Part shown: piece by piece, positions 24,261-32,765 of the stretch
How the letters are laid out: each line of letters starts with the position of its first letter
Numbering within the stretch: position 1 is the first letter of the stretch
Assembly: GCA_024644405.1 (NCBI GenBank)
Contig: JAHELC010000015.1
Coordinates: 1-46,169 of the forward strand
From: Nitrospinaceae bacterium
Lineage (GTDB): Bacteria > Nitrospinota > Nitrospinia > Nitrospinales > Nitrospinaceae
Length of the DNA: 46,169 bases
Direction: 5' to 3'
The notes under the pieces: model-generated
Told to the model about the DNA's origin: nothing
The model's input: only the letters and a program-made list of their open reading frames with translations
Databases searched by the model: none
Position numbers and translations under genes: made by a program

Positions 24261-25553
24261 ATGGTAGAAGTCGTGCCGTTCAACGGCCTGCGTTACAACG
24301 AGAAAAAATCCGGCCCGCTCGCCGAGTTGATTGCGCCGCCGTATGATGTCATCCGCCCGGACCTGCAGGAGGAGTTGTACGCGCGCAACCCGCATAACGT
24401 GGTGCGACTCATCCTGGGCAAACAATTTGATGACGACACAGATGCCAATAGCCGCTACACGCGGTCGGCACGGGACTTTGCGGATTGGCAATCCCGTGGA
24501 ATTTTAAAAGAGGATGTGCAACCGTCGTTTTACGTGTACAGCCAGGAATACACGTTCAACGGACAAACCAATAATCGCATCGGTTTTTTCGCGCGGGTGC
24601 GTCTGGAGGATTTCGACAAGGGTAATATCTGCCCGCACGAGTTTACCCTCGCTAAAGCCAAACAGGACCGGGCGCAATTGATCCGCGCCTGCCGTGCCAA
24701 CTTCAGTCCGGTGTTCGGTCTGTTTTCAGATCCCGGCGGAACGATTGACGGCAAACTCGCGACAATCATCAAACAACCGCCCCTGTCGGAAATCGATGAA
24801 GACTCGGTGATCCACCGGATGTGGCGGGTGGATGATCCAAAAATCGTTGAGTTTTTATCGGGAAGTTTCCAGGATAAAAAAGTTTATATTGCAGACGGAC
24901 ACCACCGTTACGAAACTTCGCTGGCCTATCACAAAGAACATGGCGCGGAGGTTCCCGATTCGGCGCATGTGATGATGTTTCTCACCAACCTGGATGCGCA
25001 GTCGCTGGCCATTTATCCGATCCACCGCCAGTTGAAATGCCCCAAACCTTTCAACCGGCAAACATTCATCGAACAACTGGAGCCCTATTTCAACGTTGAG
25101 CAATTACCTGAAGGACAGACCGCGGACCAGCTCACTGCCTTACTTGAACAGGCGGGAAAGAACGGAATCGTCTTCTGCGCCTATCTGGATCAGGGCGGGG
25201 CTCTCCTTTTAAAACTCAAGGACATTGAAAATGTCGTTCCCTTTATGGAGGATGACTCCAACGACCTGAAGGTTCTGGACGTGTATCAACTCCACACATT
25301 GGTTTTAAGGGAACTTCTGGGAATCGACACGCGCAAGCCCGAGCATCAGCAGTACATCACTTACAATGTCCGCACCGCAGAGTCGATGGCCAACATCGAC
25401 GCCGGAACATTCGACCTGGTGATCTTCATGAATGCGACACGCATGGGACAGGTCCGGGAACTCGCCGAAAAGGGAATCCGCCTGCCGCAGAAAGCCACCT
25501 ACTTTTATCCAAAACTGCTTTCGGGTCTGGTGATCAACCGGTTTCGGCCATGA
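24261..25553 (+). CDS. DUF1015 family protein (ParB/SerK-like core)
   Basis: 430 residues with the hallmarks of DUF1015: the start VVPFNGLRYN, the LIAPPYDVI segment, NPHNVVRLILGK, and the ADGHHRYETSL motif near residue 215, which resembles the nucleotide-binding ADGHHR motif of ParB-like/SerK-type serine kinases. Family members are cytosolic and are often found near amino-acid or tRNA genes; free serine kinase activity has been shown for relatives, so a kinase role is possible but not proved. The stop overlaps the EngB start by four bases, so the two are translationally coupled. Confidence 0.85.
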   Translation: MVEVVPFNGLRYNEKKSGPLAELIAPPYDVIRPDLQEELYARNPHNVVRLILGKQFDDDTDANSRYTRSARDFADWQSRGILKEDVQPSFYVYSQEYTFNGQTNNRIGFFARVRLEDFDKGNICPHEFTLAKAKQDRAQLIRACRANFSPVFGLFSDPGGTIDGKLATIIKQPPLSEIDEDSVIHRMWRVDDPKIVEFLSGSFQDKKVYIADGHHRYETSLAYHKEHGAEVPDSAHVMMFLTNLDAQSLAIYPIHRQLKCPKPFNRQTFIEQLEPYFNVEQLPEGQTADQLTALLEQAGKNGIVFCAYLDQGGALLLKLKDIENVVPFMEDDSNDLKVLDVYQLHTLVLRELLGIDTRKPEHQQYITYNVRTAESMANIDAGTFDLVIFMNATRMGQVRELAEKGIRLPQKATYFYPKLLSGLVINRFRP

Positions 25554-26140
25554 AAATCATTTCCGCCGAGTTTATAATCAGCGCGGTGTCCGATCAGCAG
25601 TACCCGCGCGGGGAATTGCCGGAGATTGCTTTCGTCGGGCGTTCCAATGTCGGCAAATCGTCCCTCATCAATTCCCTGCTCAACCGGAAAAAACTGGTCA
25701 AGACCAGCGCCACCCCCGGCAAGACCCAGATGATCAATTTTTTCGACGTGAATCACGAATTTGTGTTCGCCGATCTCCCCGGTTACGGATTCGCGAAAGT
25801 GCCCAAGGCCGTCCAGAAAAAATGGCAGACCCTGGTCGAACAGTATTTGACCAGCCGGGAGAATCTGCGGGCGGTGATCCTGATCGTCGACATCCGCAGA
25901 AAACCGACCGACCTCGACCTGCACATGCAGGAATGGCTGGAGCAAGTTGAGGTGGATTACATTCTGGTGGCAACTAAAGCCGATAAACTGTCCCAGGCGG
26001 AGCAAAGCAAACAGCTCAAACAGATTCGGCAGGCGTTTTTGAAAGATACGGGCCAGGAACTCGTGGCCTACTCCAGTAAAAACCAGAGAGGCCGCAAAGA
26101 GCTCTGGAAACTTCTGCAAAACCGGATCGAAGAAAACTGA
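25550..26140 (+). CDS. engB: ribosome biogenesis GTP-binding protein EngB/YsxC
   Basis: 196 residues. All G motifs of the TrmE-Era-EngA-EngB group are visible: G1 GRSNVGKSS (30-38), G2 around the TPGKTQMINFF loop, G3 DLPGYGFAKV, G4 TKADKLS and G5 YSSKN. EngB is needed for large-subunit assembly. Length is normal. It overlaps the DUF1015 gene by four bases (ATGA). Confidence 0.97.
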   Translation: MKIISAEFIISAVSDQQYPRGELPEIAFVGRSNVGKSSLINSLLNRKKLVKTSATPGKTQMINFFDVNHEFVFADLPGYGFAKVPKAVQKKWQTLVEQYLTSRENLRAVILIVDIRRKPTDLDLHMQEWLEQVEVDYILVATKADKLSQAEQSKQLKQIRQAFLKDTGQELVAYSSKNQRGRKELWKLLQNRIEEN

Positions 26141-26453
26141 TTGTTTGTACAAATAAAGAGGCCAACCTCATCCAATCCGGATCAAGTGACCCCGGCGGAG
26201 ACCCTCCGCAGGTAATATAAAAGACAAAGTCTTTCCTTCGACAAGCTCAGGGTGACAGGCAGGAATTAGCGAGAGCAGCATTGGACCCGAACTCTAATAT
26301 GCGCCCAGGGATATTCATTTGGACGCAATTGTCAGCCCGTTTCCCCTCCGGGCAGGAGGCGGCGAACCGCCGCAAGTCAATTAAAAATGTGAATTGCGCT
26401 CAATGAATCACGATAGCTGGAAACTGTTAGCCATCTCCCCCTCCGGGTAGGAG
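26141..26453. other. gene-free 313-base gap with small inverted repeats
   Basis: It contains the CCTTCGACAAGCTCAGGGTGAC dispersed motif, a CCTCCGGGCAGGAGG hairpin (26345-26359), a GGCGG-CGAA-CCGCC hairpin (26358-26371), and a second CCTCCGGGTAGGAG copy just before the ferredoxin gene stop. No promoter, RNA gene or coding frame could be supported. It separates convergent genes (EngB on plus, ferredoxin on minus), and the hairpins may serve as weak terminators. Confidence 0.5.
26235..26258 (+). repeat. dispersed short repeat motif (CTTCGACAAGCTCAGGGTGAC)
   Basis: This motif is familiar to me as an abundant intergenic repeat in several environmental phyla. Shortened or diverged versions are visible in this window at about 10220-10234 (TCAGGGTGACAGG) and about 37214-37238 (CTTCAACCGACTTAGAGTGACAT), always outside genes. 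Its function is unknown. Confidence 0.4.
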
Positions 26454-26780
26454 CTAGCCCCACATTTCTTCCGGGAGTTCCAATCGTTCGACTTTCTTGC
26501 CGCCGATGATATGGGAGTCCAGAATTTCTTCCACGTCATCCGGTTTCACTTTGGTGTACCAGACGCCTTCCGGGTAAACGACCACAACGGGACCCATCGA
26601 GCACGGCCCCATGCACCCGGCGGTGGTGATCAACGCTTTTCCAAACAGCATTTTTTGTTCGATGCCCATGCTCAGTTTTTCAAAAACCTCATTGGCCTGA
26701 TGCTCTCCACAGGAACCCCTGGGATGCCCCGGCGGCCGTTGATTGGTACACACAATTATATGATGGGTTGGTTTCGGCAT
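26454..26780 (-). CDS. thioredoxin-like [2Fe-2S] ferredoxin
   Basis: 108 residues. Four cysteines in the spacing of thioredoxin-fold ferredoxins (the NuoE/hydrogenase-associated kind): Cys11 in IVCTNQ, Cys24 in RGSCGEH, Cys56 and Cys60 in AGCMGPCSMGP. The PVVVVYPEGVWY strand and the VKPDDVEEILDSHI helix complete the fold. The protein carries one [2Fe-2S] cluster in the cytoplasm. It stands alone on the minus strand, so its redox partner is unknown. Confidence 0.92.
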   Translation of the reverse strand: MPKPTHHIIVCTNQRPPGHPRGSCGEHQANEVFEKLSMGIEQKMLFGKALITTAGCMGPCSMGPVVVVYPEGVWYTKVKPDDVEEILDSHIIGGKKVERLELPEEMWG

Positions 26781-26907
26781 ATTCCTCCTCCAAATTATAC
26801 GGATACAGTTCTGGTTTTGGATGTTCAGAACCCATAAACGATTTGCTAATTTTAAAAAAAGATTCCTTACAAACGAAAAACCACCCCTTGAGGCGAACCG
26901 CTGGGGT

Positions 26908-26937
26908 TTGCTCCCGGAGGTGATGCGGTAGTATACT
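26908..26937 (+). promoter_or_regulatory. candidate promoter for the AmgK/LptG/Ppx operon
   Basis: TTGCTC (26908-26913), an 18-base spacer and TATACT (26932-26937) give a start near 26944, about 70 bases before the AmgK-like gene. The -35 is imperfect. Confidence 0.4.
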
Positions 26938-27014
26938 ATAACTTGTAATTAGTTCGGCCACCTGTTTCGATTATTTGCTTTTACCAGTCCAAAATTTATG
27001 ACTTTCAGGATTTC

Positions 27015-28085
27015 ATGCCCAAAAATACCCTGGTAGGAAACCAATTTGCGGAGCCGCGATTTGATGAGCAGTACCTGGCGGAAGTGGCGCATAAGGCTCT
27101 GGGCCGGGCCGTGGCTCAGGTCGGGTTCTCCCCGCTGCAGGGTGATGCCTCGACCCGCCAATACTACCGCCTGTCCCTGGAATATCAAGAGAGCGTTGCG
27201 GAACCGCAGACCCTGATCCTCATGCAATTGGAAACCCCCAAAGTCCGGGGCGAAACCGATTTCATCCGCATTTTAAAATTCCTGCAGGGCATCCACCTGC
27301 CGGTGCCGGAATTGTTTCATTTCGATGCGGAGCGCGGATTGTTGCTGTTGCAGGATTGCGGAGATCTCACGCTGGAGACACACCTGCAATCCGCCGATCC
27401 GGCTACGCTGAAGAGCTGGTACGTTAAAGCCGTGCACCTGCTCGCGACCATGCAAACCGATGCCACGAAAACGATCGATGCGGATTGCCCGGCGTACCAC
27501 CTGAAATTCGATGTGGAAAAATTGATGTGGGAAATGGATTTCATGCTGGAGCATTTCATCGAGGGCGCCCTGCAAAATAAACTGAAGGCCGCCGCCCGGA
27601 GGGCAATCCGCAAACAATTGATCGCCCTGTGCTCCCACCTGGCCGCGCAAACTCTTTGGTTCACACACCGGGATTACCATAGCCGCAACCTGATGGTCCA
27701 CAACGACGGCTTGGTTCTCCTGGATTTCCAGGACGCGCGTATGGGACCAAGCCAGTACGACCTGGTGTCTTTGCTTCGCGACTCCTATCGGCCCCTTCCC
27801 GATGCACTGGTCTGGGAACTGGTGGACACCTTCATTCAAAGGAAACAGGTGCTGGAGAATCATACCATCGAACGGGAAGAGTATGTTCGCGTTTTCGATC
27901 TGATGTCGATTCAAAGAAACCTGAAAGCCATCGGCACCTTTGCCTACCAGAAAAAAATCAATAATAACGATCGTTATATGAGGTATATTGCCCCCACGCT
28001 GGAATACGTTCGTCAGGCCTTCAAGAGACGGTCGGAACTGGAACCCTTATACGCTGTTTTGTCGGAAGCGATTCCTGAACTGTAG
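27015..28085 (+). CDS. AmgK-like sugar kinase (aminoglycoside phosphotransferase fold)
   Basis: 356 residues in the APH/choline-kinase fold. Seen: GDASTRQYYRL (nucleotide loop), LILMQLETP (ATP Lys region replaced as in this family), the catalytic HRDYHSRNLMVH with its Asp, and the metal-binding DFQDARMGP. The order matches the cell-wall amino-sugar kinase family (AmgK, COG3178) that phosphorylates N-acetylmuramate and N-acetylglucosamine at the anomeric position for peptidoglycan recycling. AmgK's usual partner MurU (nucleotidyltransferase) is not adjacent; the next gene, 25 bases on, is an LptG-type permease. Confidence 0.82.
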   Translation: MPKNTLVGNQFAEPRFDEQYLAEVAHKALGRAVAQVGFSPLQGDASTRQYYRLSLEYQESVAEPQTLILMQLETPKVRGETDFIRILKFLQGIHLPVPELFHFDAERGLLLLQDCGDLTLETHLQSADPATLKSWYVKAVHLLATMQTDATKTIDADCPAYHLKFDVEKLMWEMDFMLEHFIEGALQNKLKAAARRAIRKQLIALCSHLAAQTLWFTHRDYHSRNLMVHNDGLVLLDFQDARMGPSQYDLVSLLRDSYRPLPDALVWELVDTFIQRKQVLENHTIEREEYVRVFDLMSIQRNLKAIGTFAYQKKINNNDRYMRYIAPTLEYVRQAFKRRSELEPLYAVLSEAIPEL

Positions 28086-28109
28086 AATCCCAATGCGGAA
28101 AGTTCCTTC

Positions 28110-29213
28110 ATGAGTATTTTAAAACGTTACATTCTTGGACAATTTATCAAAACCTACGTTCTCACGGTGGGCGGCCTGGTGGGAATGTTCGTTGTGATAG
28201 ACGGCTTTGAACGGCTGGATGAATTCGTCAGCAAAAGCGCTGATGTGAGTGACTTCCTGATTTACTACTTTTTGAAAATTCCGTTCATCCTGTCCTACAT
28301 GGCGCCGCAGTCGGTACTCGTTGCTACTGTGATCACACTGGCCACCTTGTCCCGGAATAATGAATTCACCGCCATGAAAGCCTGCGGCATCGGGGTTACC
28401 GGCCTCACGCTTCCCATTATCAGCTTCTCGGCGTTTCTGGCTTTGAGCCTGGTGATTTGCAATGAATTTGTTACCCCCGTCACCAGCCAGAAAATGAATT
28501 ACGTCTATAACATCAAGGTGCGGGGTGCGGTGGATCAGTCCAAGCAGGCGCGCGACCGGTTATGGATACGGTCCGGCAATGGTTCCATCTGGAACATCAA
28601 CTATTATGACCCGGTGAAGGCTCTGATGAGGGGAGTCAGTTTGTACACGTTCGACCCGAACCGGCCCGACATCCGCCACCGGATTGATGCGGAAAGTGCA
28701 CTATGGAACGGCCAGCAATGGGAATTCTTCAACGGATATATCCGTTTTCTCAAACACGACGGGGTGGATTCTGCCCGATACTTCAAAAGAGAAGCTTTTC
28801 CAACGCTCGAAAAACCCGCCGATTTCAAAAAACTTCAAAAACGTCCTGAAGAAATGAGCGCTCGATATATGTACGAAACAATTCAGAAACAGGAAAAAGA
28901 AGGCTTGGATTCGACCCGTACCTGGATCGATCTCCACCAGAAACTATCCTACCCCTTCATCAGCGTGGTTTTGGCCCTGATCGGCATACCGTTGTCGATC
29001 CGCTCCAGCCGCAAAGGCGGCCTGTTGTTCTGCGTCTGGATAAGCCTGGTGACCGGATTTATCTTTTCCTTCTTTTATGCAATGGGAATATCTTTTGGGT
29101 ATAAAGGAGTGTTCTCCCCTGCCCTCGCGGCTTGGGGGCCTTGCCTGTTGTTTATCTGCATCGGTTTTTACATGCTGCTGACCATAGACAGCGAAAAACT
29201 GCTGCCCACCTAG
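28110..29213 (+). CDS. lptG: LPS export permease of the LptF/LptG family
   Basis: 367 residues: two N-terminal transmembrane segments with an interfacial helix (MSILKRYILGQFIKTYVLTVGG), a third at about 95-115, a periplasmic beta-jellyroll of about 130 residues, and three C-terminal segments ending near residue 360. The NEFTAMKACGIG coupling motif after the second segment is diagnostic. These permeases work with LptB ATPase to extract lipopolysaccharide. LptF and LptG are hard to separate by eye; LptG is my preference because it is the last-named partner and no second permease follows here. The gene runs into Ppx/GppA with a four-base gap. Confidence 0.85.
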   Translation: MSILKRYILGQFIKTYVLTVGGLVGMFVVIDGFERLDEFVSKSADVSDFLIYYFLKIPFILSYMAPQSVLVATVITLATLSRNNEFTAMKACGIGVTGLTLPIISFSAFLALSLVICNEFVTPVTSQKMNYVYNIKVRGAVDQSKQARDRLWIRSGNGSIWNINYYDPVKALMRGVSLYTFDPNRPDIRHRIDAESALWNGQQWEFFNGYIRFLKHDGVDSARYFKREAFPTLEKPADFKKLQKRPEEMSARYMYETIQKQEKEGLDSTRTWIDLHQKLSYPFISVVLALIGIPLSIRSSRKGGLLFCVWISLVTGFIFSFFYAMGISFGYKGVFSPALAAWGPCLLFICIGFYMLLTIDSEKLLPT

Positions 29214-29217
29214 CCCC

Positions 29218-30141
29218 ATGAACCATTTTGGATCGATTGACATCGGCTCCAACACGGTCCGTCTTCTCATCATGGAAGCGGATGATGCGGGAGGCTTTAA
29301 GGAAGTGGACTCCGAACGGGTCATTTGCCGCCTGGGCGAAGGCATCAACTCCGAAAAACGATTGCTTCCCCACCGAATGGATCTGACGCTGGACGTGTTG
29401 CAACGATTCCGCGACCAATGCCGAAAGTACGGCGACATTCCGATCCGGGTGGTGGCCACCAGTGCTGTCCGGGAAGCCTCGAACCGTGAGGAGTTTGTGC
29501 ATCTGGCGCAAGAGCGGGCCGGACTGGACGTGGAAATCATCTCATGGGAAGAAGAAGCCCGGCTGACGGTCGAGGGGGTGTTCTGGCGGCTTCCTTCATC
29601 CGGTAAAACACTCATCTTTGATATCGGCGGCGGGAGCACCGAGTTTATCTTTTCTCAGGACAAACAGGTGTTGGCCTCCACCGGCACCTACCTCGGCGTG
29701 GTGCGCCTTACCGAACAGTTCATCTCCCAGCACCCGGTCGACGCCGGGGAAATTGAAAACTTGAGAAACCATATCCGGGAACAACTGGACCGGGTCCATT
29801 TCCGGTTGGGCGAACCGAGCCCGGAAAAACTGATCGGCACTGCCGGTACGGTGACCACCCTGGCGGCGATGGACCGTAACATTTTTCCCTATGATCCAGA
29901 GAAAATCCACGGCCTCGTCCTGCCACTGGATAACATCCAACGCCTGTTCGAGGACCTGAAAGTAAAATCCCTCGAACAGCGGCTGGAAATTCCTTCCCTG
30001 GAACGGGGCCGCGAAGACCTGATCATCGCCGGCACCACCCTGGTCCTGGAAACCATGGCAGCCTTCCAATGCACCCACTTGACCGTCAGCGAATACAGCC
30101 TGCGTGAGGGGATTTTGCTGCAAGCCTTTCGGGACCGGTAA
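29218..30141 (+). CDS. Ppx/GppA phosphatase
   Basis: 307 residues with an actin-like ATPase fold: the start FGSIDIGSNTVRLLIME is the phosphate-1 loop, VVATSAVREASNREEF follows, the catalytic Glu region is ISWEEEARLTVEGV, phosphate-2 is FDIGGGSTEF and the adenosine part is IGTAGTVTTLA. It lacks the C-terminal extension of long exopolyphosphatases, giving the short Ppx/GppA type that hydrolyses polyphosphate or pppGpp. It starts four bases after the lptG stop. Confidence 0.93.
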   Translation: MNHFGSIDIGSNTVRLLIMEADDAGGFKEVDSERVICRLGEGINSEKRLLPHRMDLTLDVLQRFRDQCRKYGDIPIRVVATSAVREASNREEFVHLAQERAGLDVEIISWEEEARLTVEGVFWRLPSSGKTLIFDIGGGSTEFIFSQDKQVLASTGTYLGVVRLTEQFISQHPVDAGEIENLRNHIREQLDRVHFRLGEPSPEKLIGTAGTVTTLAAMDRNIFPYDPEKIHGLVLPLDNIQRLFEDLKVKSLEQRLEIPSLERGREDLIIAGTTLVLETMAAFQCTHLTVSEYSLREGILLQAFRDR

Positions 30142-30478
30142 TCCTTCTGCTCGGTCCCCCTTCTCAGCAACCCGGGATTTCCACAAGATTTTCCTGCGTT
30201 GCAACTTTCCGCCAGACTGTTAGGAAGACAGTAAATTGGCAATGTACTAAACCTATATGTTTAAAGGGTTAATAGGCACTGACGTGCATTTCAATGGAAA
30301 TACAGTGAAACTCTAAGTAAACTAATAAGACTGAGCCTATATACGCGATAAGAAGGATTCGGACGATCAAGCGAAAACGGAGCCCCAGGCTTGAGGAGGG
30401 GTGCCCGGACCTTCCTGCGATGAAGTTATGGAGGTGGGTCTGAATTCATTAAGGAATAGAAGGAATAGTGAAGCTCCC
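30142..30478. other. 337-base gap without a recognised gene
   Basis: Between the Ppx/GppA gene and a lipoprotein gene. The first 200 bases are AT-rich, including TTTAAAGGGTTAATAGG; the last 100 bases are GC-rich and purine-rich (GGAGCCCCAGGCTTGAGGAGGGG). I could not fit a riboswitch or a tRNA. A frame that starts at 30401 runs into the lipoprotein gene but lacks a signal peptide start. Confidence 0.4.
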
Positions 30479-31018
30479 ATGATTACTCTTCGGTGGTTTG
30501 GCCTGCACTGCATTTTTCTGGGGTTGTTGGCCTGTTCGACCACAGCGCCAAGTCCGGCAGTGCAACACACGAAGAAACCCGGGGGACCCCCGGAGCCGCT
30601 CGCGCAAAACTATGTGGGACTCAAAATACCGCCCATGCCCAAAGGGCATGAAACCGAAGTGGGGTATTTGTTAGGGCCGGGAGATCAGGGCAAGTACGCC
30701 GTTGAGGTGGTGAGCTTCGGATCAAATAAGATAGTCTGGATGGGGCGTTTTCTCTACCACGATGAGCAAGGCAGGGCGCACTGGGAAATTATTGCGGCGC
30801 TCCCGCCACGGCCCTTGCCGACGGGTTACCATTTTTCAGGCGGCAACTGCCTAAATCATAACCAGCCGCAACCGGAAATCGTGGCCATTTTTAAAGCAAA
30901 AGACAAGAAAACGTCGGCCAGAATTCATAAGGCGTGGAAGGCAAATCCACAGAGCAAATCATTTGAACAATTGCCCCTCGAAGGCATTCAATGCATCGAA
31001 GAAAGAACGAACCATTAA
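30479..31018 (+). CDS. hypothetical lipoprotein
   Basis: 179 residues from the ATG at 30479, chosen because it gives a lipoprotein signal (MITLRWFGLHCIFLGLLACS, lipobox LLAC, Cys19). The mature part carries a Pro-rich linker and a sheet-rich body with LGPGDQGKYAVEVVSFG, RFLYHDEQGRAHW and GGNCLNHNQ. I do not recognise the family. It precedes two paralogous lipoproteins but shares no clear similarity with them beyond the signal. Confidence 0.6.
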   Translation: MITLRWFGLHCIFLGLLACSTTAPSPAVQHTKKPGGPPEPLAQNYVGLKIPPMPKGHETEVGYLLGPGDQGKYAVEVVSFGSNKIVWMGRFLYHDEQGRAHWEIIAALPPRPLPTGYHFSGGNCLNHNQPQPEIVAIFKAKDKKTSARIHKAWKANPQSKSFEQLPLEGIQCIEERTNH

Positions 31019-31111
31019 CACAATTTTTTTCTGAAAAATTTATTAACTGCTCTCAGAAAACCATTATCAATGACAATACAACTCAATCATCACTTTGAGA
31101 AAGGAAAAATT

Positions 31112-31810
31112 ATGAAGCGTATTTACTTGTTCATGTTCCTGGCCGTATGGATGTTTGCAGCCTGTTCATCCACCAGTGACACGGTAAAAACGGATGCGTC
31201 CGTTATGGATGCACCGGTTGAAACACAGGCCGCCGCTCCGCCAGAAACCAGCGCCAGCGCAAGTAGCAGCGAAGTGTTTCATCATCCAGGCGCAGGCTTT
31301 AGCATGACCAAGCCCATGGGGTGGAAATATTTATCCCCGGAAATGGTCAAAACGGCAAGCGAATCCATGAATTGGAACGATGCAGAACTGGAAAAGGCAA
31401 TCAAGGAGAACCCCAATGCACCTCTGGTTGTGCTGACCCGCTATCAGGAGCCTTATCCGACGCTCAACCCGAGTGTAGCCGTCACCATGGTTAATTTGCC
31501 GGTCGAGGGGATGCCTCCGAAAGATATCTTGAATATGTCAACGGAAGTGCTGAAACGCGCGTATCCTGACCTGACCTATGTGGATGCGGTCCAGGATGCC
31601 AATGTGGATGGCATCAACGGAGCTTACACCAAGATCAAATACACCATGGCCGCTGGGAACCAGAAATTTCCGACCCTGACCCGCATGTGGCTGGTACCCC
31701 GTGGGAAAATCATGTTCACGGTCGGCATGTCCGGACCCCAGGATGGTCCTGATGTTTCCGAGGAAGCCTTCAAGGAAATCCTGAAATCCATCAAGATCGA
31801 GCAAAAGTAA
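31112..31810 (+). CDS. lipoprotein, tandem paralogue A
   Basis: 232 residues from the ATG at 31112, which is preceded by an AAAGGA ribosome-binding site and gives the signal peptide MKRIYLFMFLAVWMFAACS (lipobox FAAC). An Ala/Ser-rich tether leads to a folded body: GAGFSMTKPMGWKYL, LVVLTRYQEPYPTLNPSVAV, DGINGAYTKIKY, RMWLVPRGKIMFTVGMSGPQ and DVSEEAFKEILKSIKI. The layout is that of PsbP/DUF1795-like single-domain lipoproteins (a gene-family guess by shape). The next gene is a diverged copy. Confidence 0.7.
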   Translation: MKRIYLFMFLAVWMFAACSSTSDTVKTDASVMDAPVETQAAAPPETSASASSSEVFHHPGAGFSMTKPMGWKYLSPEMVKTASESMNWNDAELEKAIKENPNAPLVVLTRYQEPYPTLNPSVAVTMVNLPVEGMPPKDILNMSTEVLKRAYPDLTYVDAVQDANVDGINGAYTKIKYTMAAGNQKFPTLTRMWLVPRGKIMFTVGMSGPQDGPDVSEEAFKEILKSIKIEQK

Positions 31811-31822
31811 TTTCCGAATGTT

Positions 31823-31858
31823 GAGGACGGCTCCGAGGAGCCGTCCTTAAACATTTTT
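31823..31858 (+). terminator. hairpin terminator between the lipoprotein paralogues
   Basis: Perfect stem GGACGGCTC/GAGCCGTCC (31825-31833 with 31838-31846), four-base loop, followed by TTAAACATTTTT. It lies between the two paralogues, so they may be separately or partially transcribed. Confidence 0.65.
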
Positions 31859-31874
31859 AAAGCCCACCCAATTT

Positions 31875-32597
31875 ATGAAACAACTTCCAATATTCTCAAT
31901 AGTTTTACTGTTGGGTATGTTTGCGGCCTGCTCCACTTCCCCCGAAGGGACCGCTCGACCGGATGTCCAGAGCACCTCCGCTCCCTCTGGAGTGACCGCG
32001 GAAGCCACTGGCCCCGCTGCCGAAAACAATCCGACCCCAACCTCTGAAAACCGGGAACCGGACAACACCTATCATAATTACGGGGTCGGCTTCAGCATCA
32101 CCAAACCCTCAGATTGGTTGTACACGGACCCGCAACTCGTCAAAGCCCAAGTGGACAAGGCCCGGCTTGACGACAAAGATCTGGAGGCATTGGTCAAAAA
32201 TGGAAAGACGCCTCTGGTGGTGATCACCCGGTATCCTTTATCCACGCCCAAGCTCAACCCGAATGTAATCGTCAAGTTGACCGCCGTTGAAAGTGATAAC
32301 TTCCCTCTCAGGGTCCTGATGAATTTTTCTCTGCAAATAATCAAACGTTCATCCCCCGATTTGACTCTTGTGGATGAAATTCAAGACACCGAAGTCGACG
32401 GCATTGCAGGAGTTTACAGCAAGTTTACATATACGCTATCCCCGATGGCCAGGAATCAACCGATCCTGGCCCGCATGTGGTTGCTTTCAAGAGGCAAAGT
32501 TATATTCGGTATCATTATGACGGGACCCCAGGAGGGCCCGGATGTTTCCGAGGAAGCCTTCGAGGAAATCCTGAATTCCATCAAGATTGCCCGATAG
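31875..32597 (+). CDS. lipoprotein, tandem paralogue B
   Basis: 240 residues; signal peptide MKQLPIFSIVLLLGMFAACS with lipobox FAAC. The body follows copy A segment by segment: GVGFSITKPSDWLYT, LVVITRYPLSTPKLNPNVIV, DGIAGVYSKFTY, RMWLLSRGKVIFGIIMTGPQ and DVSEEAFEEILNSIKI. The last roughly 45 bases of the coding sequence are almost identical to those of copy A although the middle is well diverged. Function unknown; probably a membrane-tethered binding domain. Confidence 0.7.
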   Translation: MKQLPIFSIVLLLGMFAACSTSPEGTARPDVQSTSAPSGVTAEATGPAAENNPTPTSENREPDNTYHNYGVGFSITKPSDWLYTDPQLVKAQVDKARLDDKDLEALVKNGKTPLVVITRYPLSTPKLNPNVIVKLTAVESDNFPLRVLMNFSLQIIKRSSPDLTLVDEIQDTEVDGIAGVYSKFTYTLSPMARNQPILARMWLLSRGKVIFGIIMTGPQEGPDVSEEAFEEILNSIKIAR

Positions 32598-32700
32598 GCG
32601 TCCCCCTTTTCCGATCATCTTTAAAATTCCCTCTAAATTTGCAATTTCAGCCCCTCCTGTGTTTATATATTCAAGTCGTTTCTCCCCCGGGAGTTTGGAT

Positions 32701-32729
32701 TTGACATCAATTTTCATTTCAGATATGTT
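32701..32729 (+). promoter_or_regulatory. promoter of the acetolactate synthase gene
   Basis: Perfect TTGACA (32701-32706), a 17-base spacer and TATGTT (32724-32729). Predicted start near 32736, only about 30 bases before the ATG at 32766, so there is no room for a leader attenuator. Confidence 0.65.
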
Positions 32730-32765
32730 GGGTTTTACACCTTAAAAATTAAAAGTTTATCGACC

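Noticed and set aside
30300-30470. Possible riboswitch upstream of the lipoprotein gene
   Set aside because: The GC-rich stretch does not match the core of any riboswitch class that I could recall, including cyclic-di-GMP types.
30401-30478. Earlier start for the 30.5 kb lipoprotein
   Set aside because: It places 26 polar residues before a clear lipoprotein signal.
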